In this document: positions 26,302 to 34,942 of the stretch, piece after piece | How the letters are laid out: each line of letters starts with the position of its first letter | Position numbering within the stretch: the stretch's first letter is position 1 | The notes under the pieces: generated by a model | Told to the model about the DNA's origin: nothing | What the model saw: only the letters and a program-made list of their open reading frames with translations | Database searches by the model: none | Origin: Clostridiales bacterium 38-18 | Lineage (GTDB): Bacteria > Bacillota > Clostridia > Peptostreptococcales > Acidaminobacteraceae | Assembly: GCA_001897605.1 (NCBI GenBank) | Contig: MKTL01000005.1 | Span: 1 to 64,000, forward strand | DNA length: 64,000 bases | Reading direction: 5' to 3' | Translations under genes and position numbers: made by a program

Positions 26302-27048
26302 ATGAATCGAAAGAAAATCAGTCGAAAAAAAAGAGTTAATAAAAGTGACCGGTATGAAGCTTTTCATCAAAGCCTCTTAAAACAGCATCCTGAGCTAAAA
26401 AGAGCGAACCGTTCTGAAGAGTTAAAGGCCATAGCCGCATTTACAAAGGAGAGAGATGAGGAAAGTAGACGAAAGCTGAGACATCGTCTAGAGTTTTTAA
26501 CTGATGGGATCGTGGCAATTATCATCACGATTATGGTACTTGAAATTCCACTACCATCTGAGGCAGCGATTAGCTATGACATGTTTTTAAAAGCGATAGG
26601 GATCTTTTTTCTAAGCTTTTTCCTTGTAGCAGTCTTTTGGTACGAACACTTTAAGTTGTTTTCACAGACTGAAATGGTCTCCCAAAAGGTTTCGGTTATT
26701 AATTTGATCTTCTTAGCCGTTTTAGCACTGATTCCGATACTTACCAAGTGGATGATGTTCGATGTGAGCCAGCTTTCGGTAATCAATTATGGTATCGCTT
26801 ATTTGATCATCAACATCGTAAAGACAACGATGTTTGCGGCTGTAAGAAGTGAGCATTTGAATGACAAGAATTGGAACGGTCCACATCTTAAGTTTATCGT
26901 CGCTCAGTTCATAATGTTGTTTGCTCTAAATGCACTGCTCCTTTACTTAGCATGGCATCAGCCATCGGTTGCACTTATGTTATATGTCATATTACCGCTT
27001 AGCTCGTTTTTCCTTCAGATGTTTTTTTCGAGGGGAAGAGATCATTAG
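26302..27048 (+). CDS. TMEM175-family (DUF1211) potassium channel-like protein
   Basis: After a Lys/Arg-rich cytoplasmic segment of about 60 residues, the protein shows the family hallmark RLEFLTDGIVAIIITIMVLE in its first helix, followed by five more helices. Bacterial TMEM175 proteins form potassium-selective channels by packing this first helix. Here the usual FSDG is FTDG. AGGAGG lies 6 bases before the ATG, and the gene begins 21 bases after the ABC permease, so it may belong to the same transcript. A role in resting membrane potential is inference from the family. Confidence 0.87.
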   Translation: MNRKKISRKKRVNKSDRYEAFHQSLLKQHPELKRANRSEELKAIAAFTKERDEESRRKLRHRLEFLTDGIVAIIITIMVLEIPLPSEAAISYDMFLKAIGIFFLSFFLVAVFWYEHFKLFSQTEMVSQKVSVINLIFLAVLALIPILTKWMMFDVSQLSVINYGIAYLIINIVKTTMFAAVRSEHLNDKNWNGPHLKFIVAQFIMLFALNALLLYLAWHQPSVALMLYVILPLSSFFLQMFFSRGRDH

Positions 27049-27096
27049 AGGGTATAAACATCACACTCGTAAACGTAATCAAAGAAAGGGAAAATT

Positions 27097-27291
27097 ATGT
27101 TACCAGAATTGAAAACCATTAAAATAGGCGCACCTGCACACAGAGCTTTAGAAGCAAAGGGAATTAACACTTTTGCTCAGCTGTGTGATTATACAGAGGT
27201 AGAATTGCTTGCGCTTCACGGCGTTGGACCAAAAGCCATTCGGATTTTAAAAGAATGGTTATCGAAGGAGGAAATGTCCTTTAAAAAGTAA
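27097..27291 (+). CDS. Small helix-hairpin-helix protein
   Basis: This 64-residue protein resembles the RNA polymerase alpha C-terminal fold: IGAPAHRALEAKGINTFAQL, then LLALHGVGPKAIRILKEWL, where GVGPKA is a helix-hairpin-helix DNA-contact turn. AAAGGG lies ahead of the ATG. Such stand-alone proteins are common in Firmicutes, and most are uncharacterised nucleic-acid binders. Confidence 0.8.
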   Translation: MLPELKTIKIGAPAHRALEAKGINTFAQLCDYTEVELLALHGVGPKAIRILKEWLSKEEMSFKK

Positions 27292-27297
27292 AGGTTA

Positions 27298-27360
27298 TAT
27301 GTGATTAGTGGCGACTTCATGATGCATTTAGATGATGAAGCTCTAAAACTTGTGTATTGA
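27298..27360 (+). pseudogene. Remnant of a second cupin gene
   Basis: In frame, this stretch reads YVISGDFMMHLDDEALKLVY and a stop. It aligns with YVIRGSFEMHLDDEVVTLNE of the intact cupin at 21996, and the DNA is similar too. It has no start, ribosome binding site or second cupin motif. Confidence 0.6.
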
Positions 27361-27371
27361 TAAATTGAAAT

Positions 27372-27406
27372 TACAAAAAGACACTCATTTTGAGTGTCTT
27401 TTTGTA
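27372..27406. terminator. Bidirectional terminator
   Basis: ACAAAAAGACACTCA and TGAGTGTCTTTTTGT form a 15-pair stem with a three-base loop and A/T tracts on both sides. It ends the ABC-channel-HhH unit. The rest of 27407-27590 is AT-rich with no gene visible. Confidence 0.85.
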
Positions 27407-27597
27407 AATGGTTATAGTTATTTCATATTAAGTTACTCCATACAAATGTTCATTTTAACACATTCTGATACGCCACGTTCCATGGTTTGTGCACATAGCT
27501 AGAGCATGTTATTTAACTAACTTAGTTATACTATTTAATTGTGTTTAAATTATGTTGTTTTATCGTATTATGAGAATTATTTGTTTGAACTAGAATC

Positions 27598-27618
27598 ATT
27601 TTCTAGTTAAACTATTAG
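27598..27618 (+). promoter_or_regulatory. Operator-like inverted repeat before the MFS gene
   Basis: AACTAGAA-tcatt-TTCTAGTT is a perfect eight-base inverted repeat 34 bases upstream of the MFS start codon. No regulator gene is adjacent, so its role is open. Confidence 0.35.
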
Positions 27619-27651
27619 AGGTTACATAAACAATTTACTTACGGGGGAATT

Positions 27652-29034
27652 ATGAAAAATACAAATAGATGGCTTTCATGGGGCATCCTAGTCTTTGGGT
27701 TTGTCGTGGTATTTTTTCACAGGTTATCGATTGGATCGGTGGCGGATCAGTTAACTGTGGACTTAAAGCTAGACAGTATCCAAATCGCGAACCTTGCGTC
27801 CATGACGTTTTATGGATATGCTTTGATGCAGCTACCAGTGGGGATTATGGTTGATACCTTAGGGGTTAGGCGGATTTGTACCATTGGGATGTTTGTTACT
27901 GCGGTAGGGTCAATTCTATTCGGTATCGCTGGTCATGTTTATATTGCGTACTTTGCGAGATTCTTGGTGGGCATCGGTACCTCTGTTATCATCGTGTCGG
28001 TTATGAAGATTCAATCGACTTTATTTCCACCTAATATGTACTCAACACTGTCGGGCTTAACGTCGCTGTTTGGTAACTTTGGCGCTTTTTTCGCAACGAT
28101 TCCACTTTCGTTTATCGCCGTTAATTTCGGATGGAGAGGCACGTTTATTATACTGGGTCTGATTTCTATTGCGCTCTCTTTAGGTATTCACTTTTTTGTT
28201 AAAGAGAGAATTTCAATATCGAGGTTTTCTTCAGAGTTTAATGGTATAAACGAAGAAAATTTAAACGCTTCTAGTAATAGTGCTGATAATAATTTGTCTA
28301 GTAAGATAAAGCATAGTGAAGAAGTAACAGCTAAGAATAAAGCAGCTAAGAAAGTCAATTTAGAGACTGAGTCAGAAAGAATAAACATAAAAGAAGCCGT
28401 CAGGTTTGTCCTTACTAATAAAGCGATCTATCCTAACTTTCTTATCATGGTATTTTTCGTAGGCTCACTAACTGCAGTGCTTGGGTTATGGGGAAATGGC
28501 TATATGAAGACGGTGTATCAAATATCCAATGAAAAAGCTGCCTTTTATCTTTCCTTTATCACGTATGGTTTTATCGTTGGCGCACCTATTGTGGGCAAGC
28601 TGTCGGATTTACTTGGTGGCGTAATCAAGAATATTATGGTATTTGCAAGTGCAGGCTATGTTCTTATATGGTCATATGTACTCATTCTTCAAAAGGGCAA
28701 ACCCCCAATTGAACAATGGCCAATCATCTATTTTATAATGGGAATGCTTATAATCTGTCACATCCTTGTTTTTTCAAATGTTAAAGATAATAATCCGCTA
28801 AAATATACCGGAATTGCCACATCGCTTGTCAATATCGGAGAGTTTGTCGGCAGTGGGATAATCAGTCTCCTTATGGGCTTGATGATTAAGAGGCTAAAGC
28901 TCAGTGGTATGCCACTTGAAATGGTTTATACAACAGCGATGATATTGGTTTTGGGATCTGCCGTGCTCAGCTTTATGGCTGTACTTTTTATGCGTGAGGG
29001 TAAGGCACATCAGCAAATAGAGGCATCAAAGTAA
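27652..29034 (+). CDS. Major facilitator superfamily transporter
   Basis: This 460-residue protein has twelve predicted membrane helices in two halves. The loop after helix 2 contains MVDTLGVRR, the D-x-x-G-x-R-R signature of MFS carriers. The helix 4 region is ARFLVGIGTSVIIVSVMKI. The central cytoplasmic loop (about 195-245) is long, polar and rich in Asn, Ser and Lys, with AT-rich codons unlike the rest, so it is probably a recently expanded linker. GGGGGAATT precedes the ATG. The opening FFHRLSIGSVADQL resembles the organic-anion branch; the substrate is unknown. Confidence 0.9.
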   Translation: MKNTNRWLSWGILVFGFVVVFFHRLSIGSVADQLTVDLKLDSIQIANLASMTFYGYALMQLPVGIMVDTLGVRRICTIGMFVTAVGSILFGIAGHVYIAYFARFLVGIGTSVIIVSVMKIQSTLFPPNMYSTLSGLTSLFGNFGAFFATIPLSFIAVNFGWRGTFIILGLISIALSLGIHFFVKERISISRFSSEFNGINEENLNASSNSADNNLSSKIKHSEEVTAKNKAAKKVNLETESERINIKEAVRFVLTNKAIYPNFLIMVFFVGSLTAVLGLWGNGYMKTVYQISNEKAAFYLSFITYGFIVGAPIVGKLSDLLGGVIKNIMVFASAGYVLIWSYVLILQKGKPPIEQWPIIYFIMGMLIICHILVFSNVKDNNPLKYTGIATSLVNIGEFVGSGIISLLMGLMIKRLKLSGMPLEMVYTTAMILVLGSAVLSFMAVLFMREGKAHQQIEASK

Positions 29035-29057
29035 CTGAATCAGTTGAGTAAGATAAT

Positions 29058-29085
29058 AAGGGTGAGCTATCGTTCATCCTTTTTG
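29058..29085 (+). terminator. Terminator after the MFS gene
   Basis: AAGGGTGA and TTCATCCTT pair around a seven-base loop (one G-T pair), followed by T5. Confidence 0.6.
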
Positions 29086-29214
29086 ATTTGTAGAGGAAAT
29101 GCTATGACGTTTTCCACACAAACAAATACTTTTAAGTCAATGTTCTAGATTTACTTTGGCATCGTGTCTATGCTATTATAATTTTGTAATATTATGGCTT
29201 CAAAGGAGCGCTAT

Positions 29215-30420
29215 ATGTCAATAAATTGGCTTAAAAAGATAGATGACCCAATGCTTAGGACCTCGGATTTTATGAGGGAAAGAAACACGAAGAATGCCGC
29301 ACATGGCAAGGTACTTGCTGTTGGGGTATTAATGTTTGAGGTTGTGTTTATGATCATTGCGATAGTAAGTCGCTTAAATGGCATAAGCCCCTCGTTTAAT
29401 TATGATTTCTATATGGGAATGTACATTTCTTTGATCGTGGTAAGCATTGTTTTTTACGGGCTGCTAAAGAGATATGACCCTAGTAGGGAATCCGAGCTAT
29501 ATCAAAGGAATTTTTATCGACTCACAGTGGGCTTTGGGTACTTATTCATTTTATGGGGAATGCTTGTGAGCTTTGCGGATCAAGGCATGTATAGTAATCT
29601 TAACGCGTTGTTCATCAACTTGATTGCAATTGCATCGTTCCTTTATATTGCACCAAGAAATTCTCTGTTCATGTTTGCAGCTGAAGCAGTCATCTTTTTT
29701 GTATTTATTTCAAGGTTTCAAGCGAGTACGGATATTTTGCTAGGGCATTATGTGAACAGCACCGTAATCTTTGTATTTGTTTGGCTGGCGTCCTTTTTGT
29801 CCTACAATATTTTTACGAGTAATTACCTTAATAAAAGTCAGCTACAGGTTCAGCTTGATGTAAATAATGAGATAAATGAACAGCTTCAAGACGTGGTTGA
29901 TCGTCTTGAGGCGCTTGTAATTGAAGATTCTCTAACTGGACTTCCTAACCGCCGAGGCATGGATAAATTTCTTAAAAATATCGTTAGTGTTTACAAAGCT
30001 GATCAAACGACGATTTCATTCTTGATGATTGATATCGATTACTTTAAGCAATACAATGATCACTATACACATATGGCAGGAGATGATACCTTAAAGAGAA
30101 TTAGTGGCAAGCTGAATGAATTCGTTACCTCACTAAATGATTATGTTATTCGTTTTGGCGGGGAAGAATTCTTATTTATCAATGTTTCTAAGAGTAGAGA
30201 GGAAATGATAGCAATTGCTGAGCGGATGCGACGTGAAATTGAAGCGCTAGAGATTGAGCATATGACAAGTGAATGTAGTTCATATGTGACCATAAGCATT
30301 GGATTGGTTACGGAGCAGTCTGGTAATCTGGAATGGATCAATCAACAAATCTCCGCAGCAGATAAGGCTCTTTATAAGGCAAAGGAACTGGGGCGAAATC
30401 AGGTATATGTGATGGAGTAG
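29215..30420 (+). CDS. Membrane-bound diguanylate cyclase (GGDEF)
   Basis: Six helices fill residues 30-200, then a short coiled segment (NEINEQLQDVVDRLEALV) leads to a GGDEF domain with DSLTGLPNRRGMDKFL, FLMIDIDYFKQYND and the active-site loop RFGGEEF. The enzyme should make cyclic di-GMP from GTP in response to a membrane signal. No RxxD inhibition site was seen upstream of the loop. The ATG at 29215 follows AAAGGAG by 6 bases; the upstream ATG at 29194 has no ribosome binding site. It is a single-gene unit ended by a stem overlapping its stop codon. Confidence 0.92.
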   Translation: MSINWLKKIDDPMLRTSDFMRERNTKNAAHGKVLAVGVLMFEVVFMIIAIVSRLNGISPSFNYDFYMGMYISLIVVSIVFYGLLKRYDPSRESELYQRNFYRLTVGFGYLFILWGMLVSFADQGMYSNLNALFINLIAIASFLYIAPRNSLFMFAAEAVIFFVFISRFQASTDILLGHYVNSTVIFVFVWLASFLSYNIFTSNYLNKSQLQVQLDVNNEINEQLQDVVDRLEALVIEDSLTGLPNRRGMDKFLKNIVSVYKADQTTISFLMIDIDYFKQYNDHYTHMAGDDTLKRISGKLNEFVTSLNDYVIRFGGEEFLFINVSKSREEMIAIAERMRREIEALEIEHMTSECSSYVTISIGLVTEQSGNLEWINQQISAADKALYKAKELGRNQVYVME

Positions 30421-30441
30421 ACTAAGGTCTACTCTATTTTT
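30415..30441 (+). terminator. Terminator overlapping the GGDEF stop codon
   Basis: GAGTAGAC-TAAG-GTCTACTC is a perfect eight-pair stem that includes the TAG stop, with a T-rich tail. Confidence 0.8.
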
Positions 30442-30556
30442 ATTTATGATAGTAACAAGATTACATTATTTATTACATATGATATTATATAAATATACTT
30501 AAATTTAATTTAGTTTACATCTTTATTCTATTATTTGATAATTTTGGAGGAAATGA

Positions 30557-31504
30557 ATGTCTAAAGCATCAAACATACAGAAACTGATCGATTATCTCAG
30601 ACGTCATGAGCGCGTTTCACGTGATGAACTTGCTCAATATCTAAATGTCGATAAAAAAACAGTTACGAATTACATAAATGACATAAATGCCGATCATCAT
30701 ATACATATAGAGTCAGTAACGGGTAAGTATGGGGGTTATACCTTAAAAGAAATTAATCTTAAAGTTGTAATTGATAAAAGTGAGCTTAATGCCTTAGCAA
30801 TTTCTGAAAAAATTGTTAAAAAGCTAAGACCGGAGATTTATCCCGAGTATAAATCTCTTTCAGAAAAATTGAAACAGATTTATAATACACAAAATGAAAC
30901 AGAAATGAGTTCAAATAGGTCTTTTATAACTGCAAGTACGAATCTACATTCGATTAGAGATCGTAAAATTGAAGATCAGCTCAATCGTGTGATAATAGAA
31001 CGCCAAACTATTGAACTTAATTATGAAGACGTCAATAAAACAAAAATATTAAGAATAGTAGATCCTTATGAAATGTTCTGTACAGTGGATGGCCTGTACC
31101 TAATCGCTTATTGTCATTTAAGACAAGACATAAGGTTTTTCAAACTCAATAGAATTATGTCATTTAAACGTTCAGGGGAGAATTTTCAGACAAAAGTAGA
31201 CTATAATCCAGAAATGATCTTTGAGAATAACATTGGCATTCATATGGGAAATCAAATACTAGCAAAACTTAGAATTTCGACACCTTTTGATGTTATTATA
31301 AGCGAAAAGCAATGGTTTAAAACTCAGAAAATTACTAGAGAAAATGATAACTGCATCCTATTTGAAGCAGATATATCAGAGGATGAGGAGACCATCTCAT
31401 GGCTATTAAGTATGAAAGAATTTGTTGAGGTAATCTCACCAGAATCACTTAGAACTCATTATCTTGAAACAGTGAAAAAAATATTTTATAAAAATTTTAA
31501 TTAG
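30557..31504 (+). CDS. WYL-domain transcriptional regulator of the CRISPR locus
   Basis: An N-terminal helix-turn-helix (IQKLIDYLRRHERVSRDELA, then VDKKTVTNYINDI) is followed by a WYL domain at about 140-225 (ERQTIELNYED, DPYEMFCTVDGLYLIAY, RFFKLNRI) and a C-terminal WCX-type extension. WYL regulators bind small nucleotides or nucleic acid and often control defence loci. GGAGG lies 6 bases before the ATG. A possible promoter, TTTACA-17-GATAAT at 30514-30542, would give a very short leader. The gene stands 70 bases ahead of cas6 in the same direction, so it may regulate or be cotranscribed with the cas operon. Confidence 0.85.
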   Translation: MSKASNIQKLIDYLRRHERVSRDELAQYLNVDKKTVTNYINDINADHHIHIESVTGKYGGYTLKEINLKVVIDKSELNALAISEKIVKKLRPEIYPEYKSLSEKLKQIYNTQNETEMSSNRSFITASTNLHSIRDRKIEDQLNRVIIERQTIELNYEDVNKTKILRIVDPYEMFCTVDGLYLIAYCHLRQDIRFFKLNRIMSFKRSGENFQTKVDYNPEMIFENNIGIHMGNQILAKLRISTPFDVIISEKQWFKTQKITRENDNCILFEADISEDEETISWLLSMKEFVEVISPESLRTHYLETVKKIFYKNFN

Positions 31505-31574
31505 ACCCGTTTTTTGTAACAAATGCGGGCTAAAATTAAATCACAAAAATTGATTTAAGAAAGGAGGAGAAAGG

Positions 31575-32258
31575 TTGGAATATTATGAATTGACAATTAC
31601 GGTGTATCTAAAGAAGGATATTGCACTAAATCGTGTTGGTGAGACATTGGGTCAAATGTTAAAGTCATCTATGAAATTTGAAAAACATTTGTCCGAACTG
31701 CATGCATCAAAAGGTGTAAAGCTGTATGGATACGACTATCTTTATCCGAGGGCGGTAAAAGGAATTTATTCACAAGGGCACCTGTACGTCTTTAAGCTTA
31801 GAACGCCTATTAAAGAAACTGCTTTAACTTTTATGAAGACGTTAGATCAACATGAAAATGATGCCATCAAAGTTGTCGCAAAACAAATGAAACAAAAGCA
31901 GTTTAACCTGAAAACAGAGCTATATACCAGCACACCAGTTGTTTGTACCTTGGGAAGCCGTTATTGGAAGAAGGAAGAAGGTATAGCGATTATTCAAGAA
32001 AAAATGGAAAAAAATCTGGTGACAAAATACAATGCTTTTTATGGTTGCTTGCCAGAGAAGCAGGAAGGGTTTTTAAATTATTTAGAAATTAAAAATGATA
32101 AACCCATTACCATTAAGTATAAGTCGGGAAGCTTAGTGGGCAATAAATTTCTGGTGGGATTTACGGCTGATGATGTATCTTTAAAAATGGCATATCTGGC
32201 GTATAGCACATCTTTACTTGAAAAGTCTTCAAGCTTAGGGACTGGATTTTGTATTTAG
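31575..32258 (+). CDS. cas6: Cas6 crRNA endoribonuclease (type I-B)
   Basis: Cas6 cuts the array transcript within each repeat to give crRNAs with an 8-base 5' handle. The 227-residue protein has a ferredoxin-like N-terminal half (LTITVYLKKDIALNRVGETLG) and ends with SLLEKSSSLGTGFCI, the Gly-rich loop typical of the family. The catalytic His cannot be assigned with certainty; His residues lie at HLSELHASKG near residue 40. The start codon appears to be TTG at 31575, 5 to 10 bases after AAGGAGGAG. It is first in the cas operon and 18 bases ahead of cas8b. Confidence 0.9.
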   Translation: MEYYELTITVYLKKDIALNRVGETLGQMLKSSMKFEKHLSELHASKGVKLYGYDYLYPRAVKGIYSQGHLYVFKLRTPIKETALTFMKTLDQHENDAIKVVAKQMKQKQFNLKTELYTSTPVVCTLGSRYWKKEEGIAIIQEKMEKNLVTKYNAFYGCLPEKQEGFLNYLEIKNDKPITIKYKSGSLVGNKFLVGFTADDVSLKMAYLAYSTSLLEKSSSLGTGFCI

Positions 32259-32276
32259 TAGAAAGGAGGAAATTCT

Positions 32277-34028
32277 TTGATTGACAATCTGCTAGAAGGC
32301 TTTAAAAAAGTTTATGAACAGTATGGCGACCAGTTTATCAGTGATCGACATAAGCTAGATCTTGGCCTATACATTAAAGTTAATCTCGATCAAACCTTTG
32401 AAACTTTTATCGTGTCTAAAAGCAATCAGGATGATTTTGTCGATTCGAATTATCAGTGGTTTCAGAAGCGAGATTTTATCTCAAAATACTTGGAGTCCAA
32501 CAAAGCGATTGCAACAACGCCTATCAAGAGGATTCATAGCAACAACTATATGTCTTGGTTTGTGAAACGCGGCACTCTGTTTGAAGAACAGACATCAGGT
32601 GATACAGACAAATCTATGCAGCTTTCTGAAGTCATTGCGATGAACAACAGCTATTTTGAGAGTCTAAAGAGTTCTACATTAAACAAAAAGGAAATTTTAT
32701 CACTACTACCAAGACCGTTTTCAGAAAGTAATTTTGACTTCGCCCGACAGAGTTTAACTGAAGAATTTGAGAGGGTCTTTAAAGTGATAGTGGCGAACAA
32801 AGATGGTTTTACAAAATATGTCCGCGTTTTTTTTGATTTTGACTACTTAGATTATGAGCGAGAGAGCAATCGATATTTTTATCATAAGCTATTCAACAGT
32901 GATACTTACAATACAACGGTAGATGGTACCCTATATGGCTTATCAAACTTTAATATGGGCATGAACTCAAAAAAACCATATCTGGAGCATAAAACCATGC
33001 GTAGAAATGCACCTTACATGGTTTCGCTTGATGAAGCGCTTTTAACTTATAAATACAGTTTATATTTGAAAACACAGGGCTATGGTGTCCATTACCAGTC
33101 GATGTCGCAGATTCTTATAGAGTCACTTAGTAAACTACCAGTAAAATCTTATGAGAGTCAAAATTTGATTCAGCTCGGACAAGATAACGGCAATGTTATC
33201 ATCGAAAATTACGATGTGATTTCTGCTTATATCGATTCAGCAAAGTATAGAACGGTTAACCATTTAAATGCAACTTATAAGACAGATAATGGGATATCGG
33301 TAACCAAAAGTTATGATCCTATGGTTATTGATTCCATTAAATCGATTGAGTCGGATTTAGATCATTATCTTTTTCTTGGACAACTTATATTTAACTATAC
33401 AAAAGAAGCTAAAGAGATTAAACCCAGTCAGTACATTACAAAAATTCAGATTGAAGCGCTACTGCAATCACGAGTGTTGTTATATGACTATTTTTACAAA
33501 GGTTATACTGAAAATTTAGAGATCTTTGTTACGCGTTTTGCATTCACACTGTTACTAGAAGCAATAAAAAAAGGTAAAGGGGTAGACGCATTTAATGTTT
33601 ATTATTCCATGAAATTATATTGTAAGGAGGAAAAACCGTTGGTATCAGTAGAACATTGTAAGGTTGAATTAAATGAACTCTTAGAGGCTCGGGAAGACGA
33701 ATGTTTTAAATCTGTTGAACTCTATTCATATGCCGCTGGTCAACTCGCTTATTTTTTACTCTCAAGATCACAATCAAGCAAGAAAAATCACGATGCAATT
33801 GAGCCCTTCTTAAATCGAAGAAATGTTGGGCAATTGAATGAAGAACTTATGTATTGGTTTAAACGATACGCTTATGACATCAGTATGGGAGCTAGAAAAT
33901 TTAATAAATTATACGCAGCTATCCTGTCATTTGACAAGTCGGCGTTTAAACTAGATGATTATTTTTTAGCAGGTTACTTATCTTCAAATGTTTTATATGA
34001 GAAAAAGGAGGCAAAAATCAATGAATAG
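32277..34028 (+). CDS. cas8b: Cas8b large subunit of type I-B Cascade
   Basis: Cas8b recognises the PAM and anchors the Cascade complex. The 583-residue protein is identified by size and position between cas6 and cas7, with sequence of the Csh1-like kind (SNFNMGMNSKKPYLEHKTMRR, RFAFTLLLEAIKKGKGVDAF). No clear CxxC zinc pair was seen. AAGGAGG lies ahead of the TTG start at 32277. Its last 129 codons contain a strong internal ribosome binding site and TTG that would also yield the small subunit. The stop overlaps the cas7 start by 8 bases. Confidence 0.87.
   Translation: MIDNLLEGFKKVYEQYGDQFISDRHKLDLGLYIKVNLDQTFETFIVSKSNQDDFVDSNYQWFQKRDFISKYLESNKAIATTPIKRIHSNNYMSWFVKRGTLFEEQTSGDTDKSMQLSEVIAMNNSYFESLKSSTLNKKEILSLLPRPFSESNFDFARQSLTEEFERVFKVIVANKDGFTKYVRVFFDFDYLDYERESNRYFYHKLFNSDTYNTTVDGTLYGLSNFNMGMNSKKPYLEHKTMRRNAPYMVSLDEALLTYKYSLYLKTQGYGVHYQSMSQILIESLSKLPVKSYESQNLIQLGQDNGNVIIENYDVISAYIDSAKYRTVNHLNATYKTDNGISVTKSYDPMVIDSIKSIESDLDHYLFLGQLIFNYTKEAKEIKPSQYITKIQIEALLQSRVLLYDYFYKGYTENLEIFVTRFAFTLLLEAIKKGKGVDAFNVYYSMKLYCKEEKPLVSVEHCKVELNELLEAREDECFKSVELYSYAAGQLAYFLLSRSQSSKKNHDAIEPFLNRRNVGQLNEELMYWFKRYAYDISMGARKFNKLYAAILSFDKSAFKLDDYFLAGYLSSNVLYEKKEAKINE
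33639..34028 (+). CDS. cas11b: Cas11b small subunit from an internal start within cas8b
   Basis: Inside cas8b, AAGGAGG at 33624-33630 is followed 8 bases later by an in-frame TTG (33639). Starting there gives a 129-residue, mainly helical protein beginning MVSVEHCKVELNELLEARED. That is the size and character of Cas11 small subunits. In types I-B, I-C and I-D the small subunit is known to be translated from an internal site of the large-subunit gene, and no separate cas11 gene exists in this operon. The Shine-Dalgarno is as strong as those of the annotated cas genes. The start is inferred from sequence only. Confidence 0.72.
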   Translation: MVSVEHCKVELNELLEAREDECFKSVELYSYAAGQLAYFLLSRSQSSKKNHDAIEPFLNRRNVGQLNEELMYWFKRYAYDISMGARKFNKLYAAILSFDKSAFKLDDYFLAGYLSSNVLYEKKEAKINE

Positions 34029-34941
34029 ACGCGTTTATGGATTAATAGGTATTTCAAGTTTAATGGCAAATTGGAATGCAGATTTTACTGGTAGACCAAA
34101 ATCTACTTCTAAAGGTGATATTTATGGTAGCGATAAAGCATTGAAGTATCCGATGAAAGTTCAATGGGAGTCTGAAGGTGAAAAGGTTCTTTATCTCAAA
34201 TCGTATAAATCTACAAAAGGTACAGTCTCCCCTAGATCCTTGTCAGAAAGATATGAGTATCTGTTTAACGAAAAAGTTTCAAAGGATAATACCGTTGTAT
34301 TAAAAAATCTGTTCGAATGTTTGGATGTTATGAACTTTGGTGCAACCTTTGCTGAAGAAAAATCTAATTTTTCAATCACTGGCGCAGTTCAAATTGGGCA
34401 AGGATTTAACCTATACAATGATACGCGTGTTGAAGTGCAAGATATTCTGTCCCCATTTAGGAATTCTAAAAACGAAGATGATAAAAACGCAACACTAGGA
34501 ACAAAGATTACATCAGATGAGGCACATTATTGCTATCCGTTCACAGTCAATCCCAATAATTACAACAATTACAAAGAAATTATCGAAGGGTTTGAAGGCT
34601 ATACACAGTCAGCCTATGAGAAATTTAAAGCAGCAGCTAGAATCAGTGCTTCCGCTTTTGCAACCAACAGTAAATTTGGCTGTGATAATGAATATGCCAT
34701 TTTTGTAGAGATGAAAGAGTATGCCAATACCGTATTACCTGCGCTCAATAACTTTGTAGACTTTACAAAAGAAGACGGTCAAAACAGATTGAATTTAACT
34801 CGATTGATGACATTTTTATCAGAATTAGAAGAGGTTTCAAATGTTGAAGTTTACTTTAATCCAGCACTTGTAAGCATCGATGATAATAGTTTGAGTTTGA
34901 AATATACTACGCGTCATATCGTAACAGGAAAAGACGTGTAA
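34021..34941 (+). CDS. cas7: Cas7 backbone subunit (Csh2-like, type I-B)
   Basis: Cas7 forms the crRNA-binding filament of Cascade. The 306-residue protein starts MNRRVYGLIGISSLMANWNA and carries the Cas7/Csh2-type core DVMNFGATFAEEKSNFSITG, followed by GAVQIGQGFNLY. AAAGGAGG lies 9 bases before the ATG at 34021, inside the end of cas8b; an in-frame ATG at 33988 would overlap cas8b more and has no ribosome binding site. The gene ends one base before cas5. Confidence 0.9.
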   Translation: MNRRVYGLIGISSLMANWNADFTGRPKSTSKGDIYGSDKALKYPMKVQWESEGEKVLYLKSYKSTKGTVSPRSLSERYEYLFNEKVSKDNTVVLKNLFECLDVMNFGATFAEEKSNFSITGAVQIGQGFNLYNDTRVEVQDILSPFRNSKNEDDKNATLGTKITSDEAHYCYPFTVNPNNYNNYKEIIEGFEGYTQSAYEKFKAAARISASAFATNSKFGCDNEYAIFVEMKEYANTVLPALNNFVDFTKEDGQNRLNLTRLMTFLSELEEVSNVEVYFNPALVSIDDNSLSLKYTTRHIVTGKDV

Positions 34942-34942
34942 T

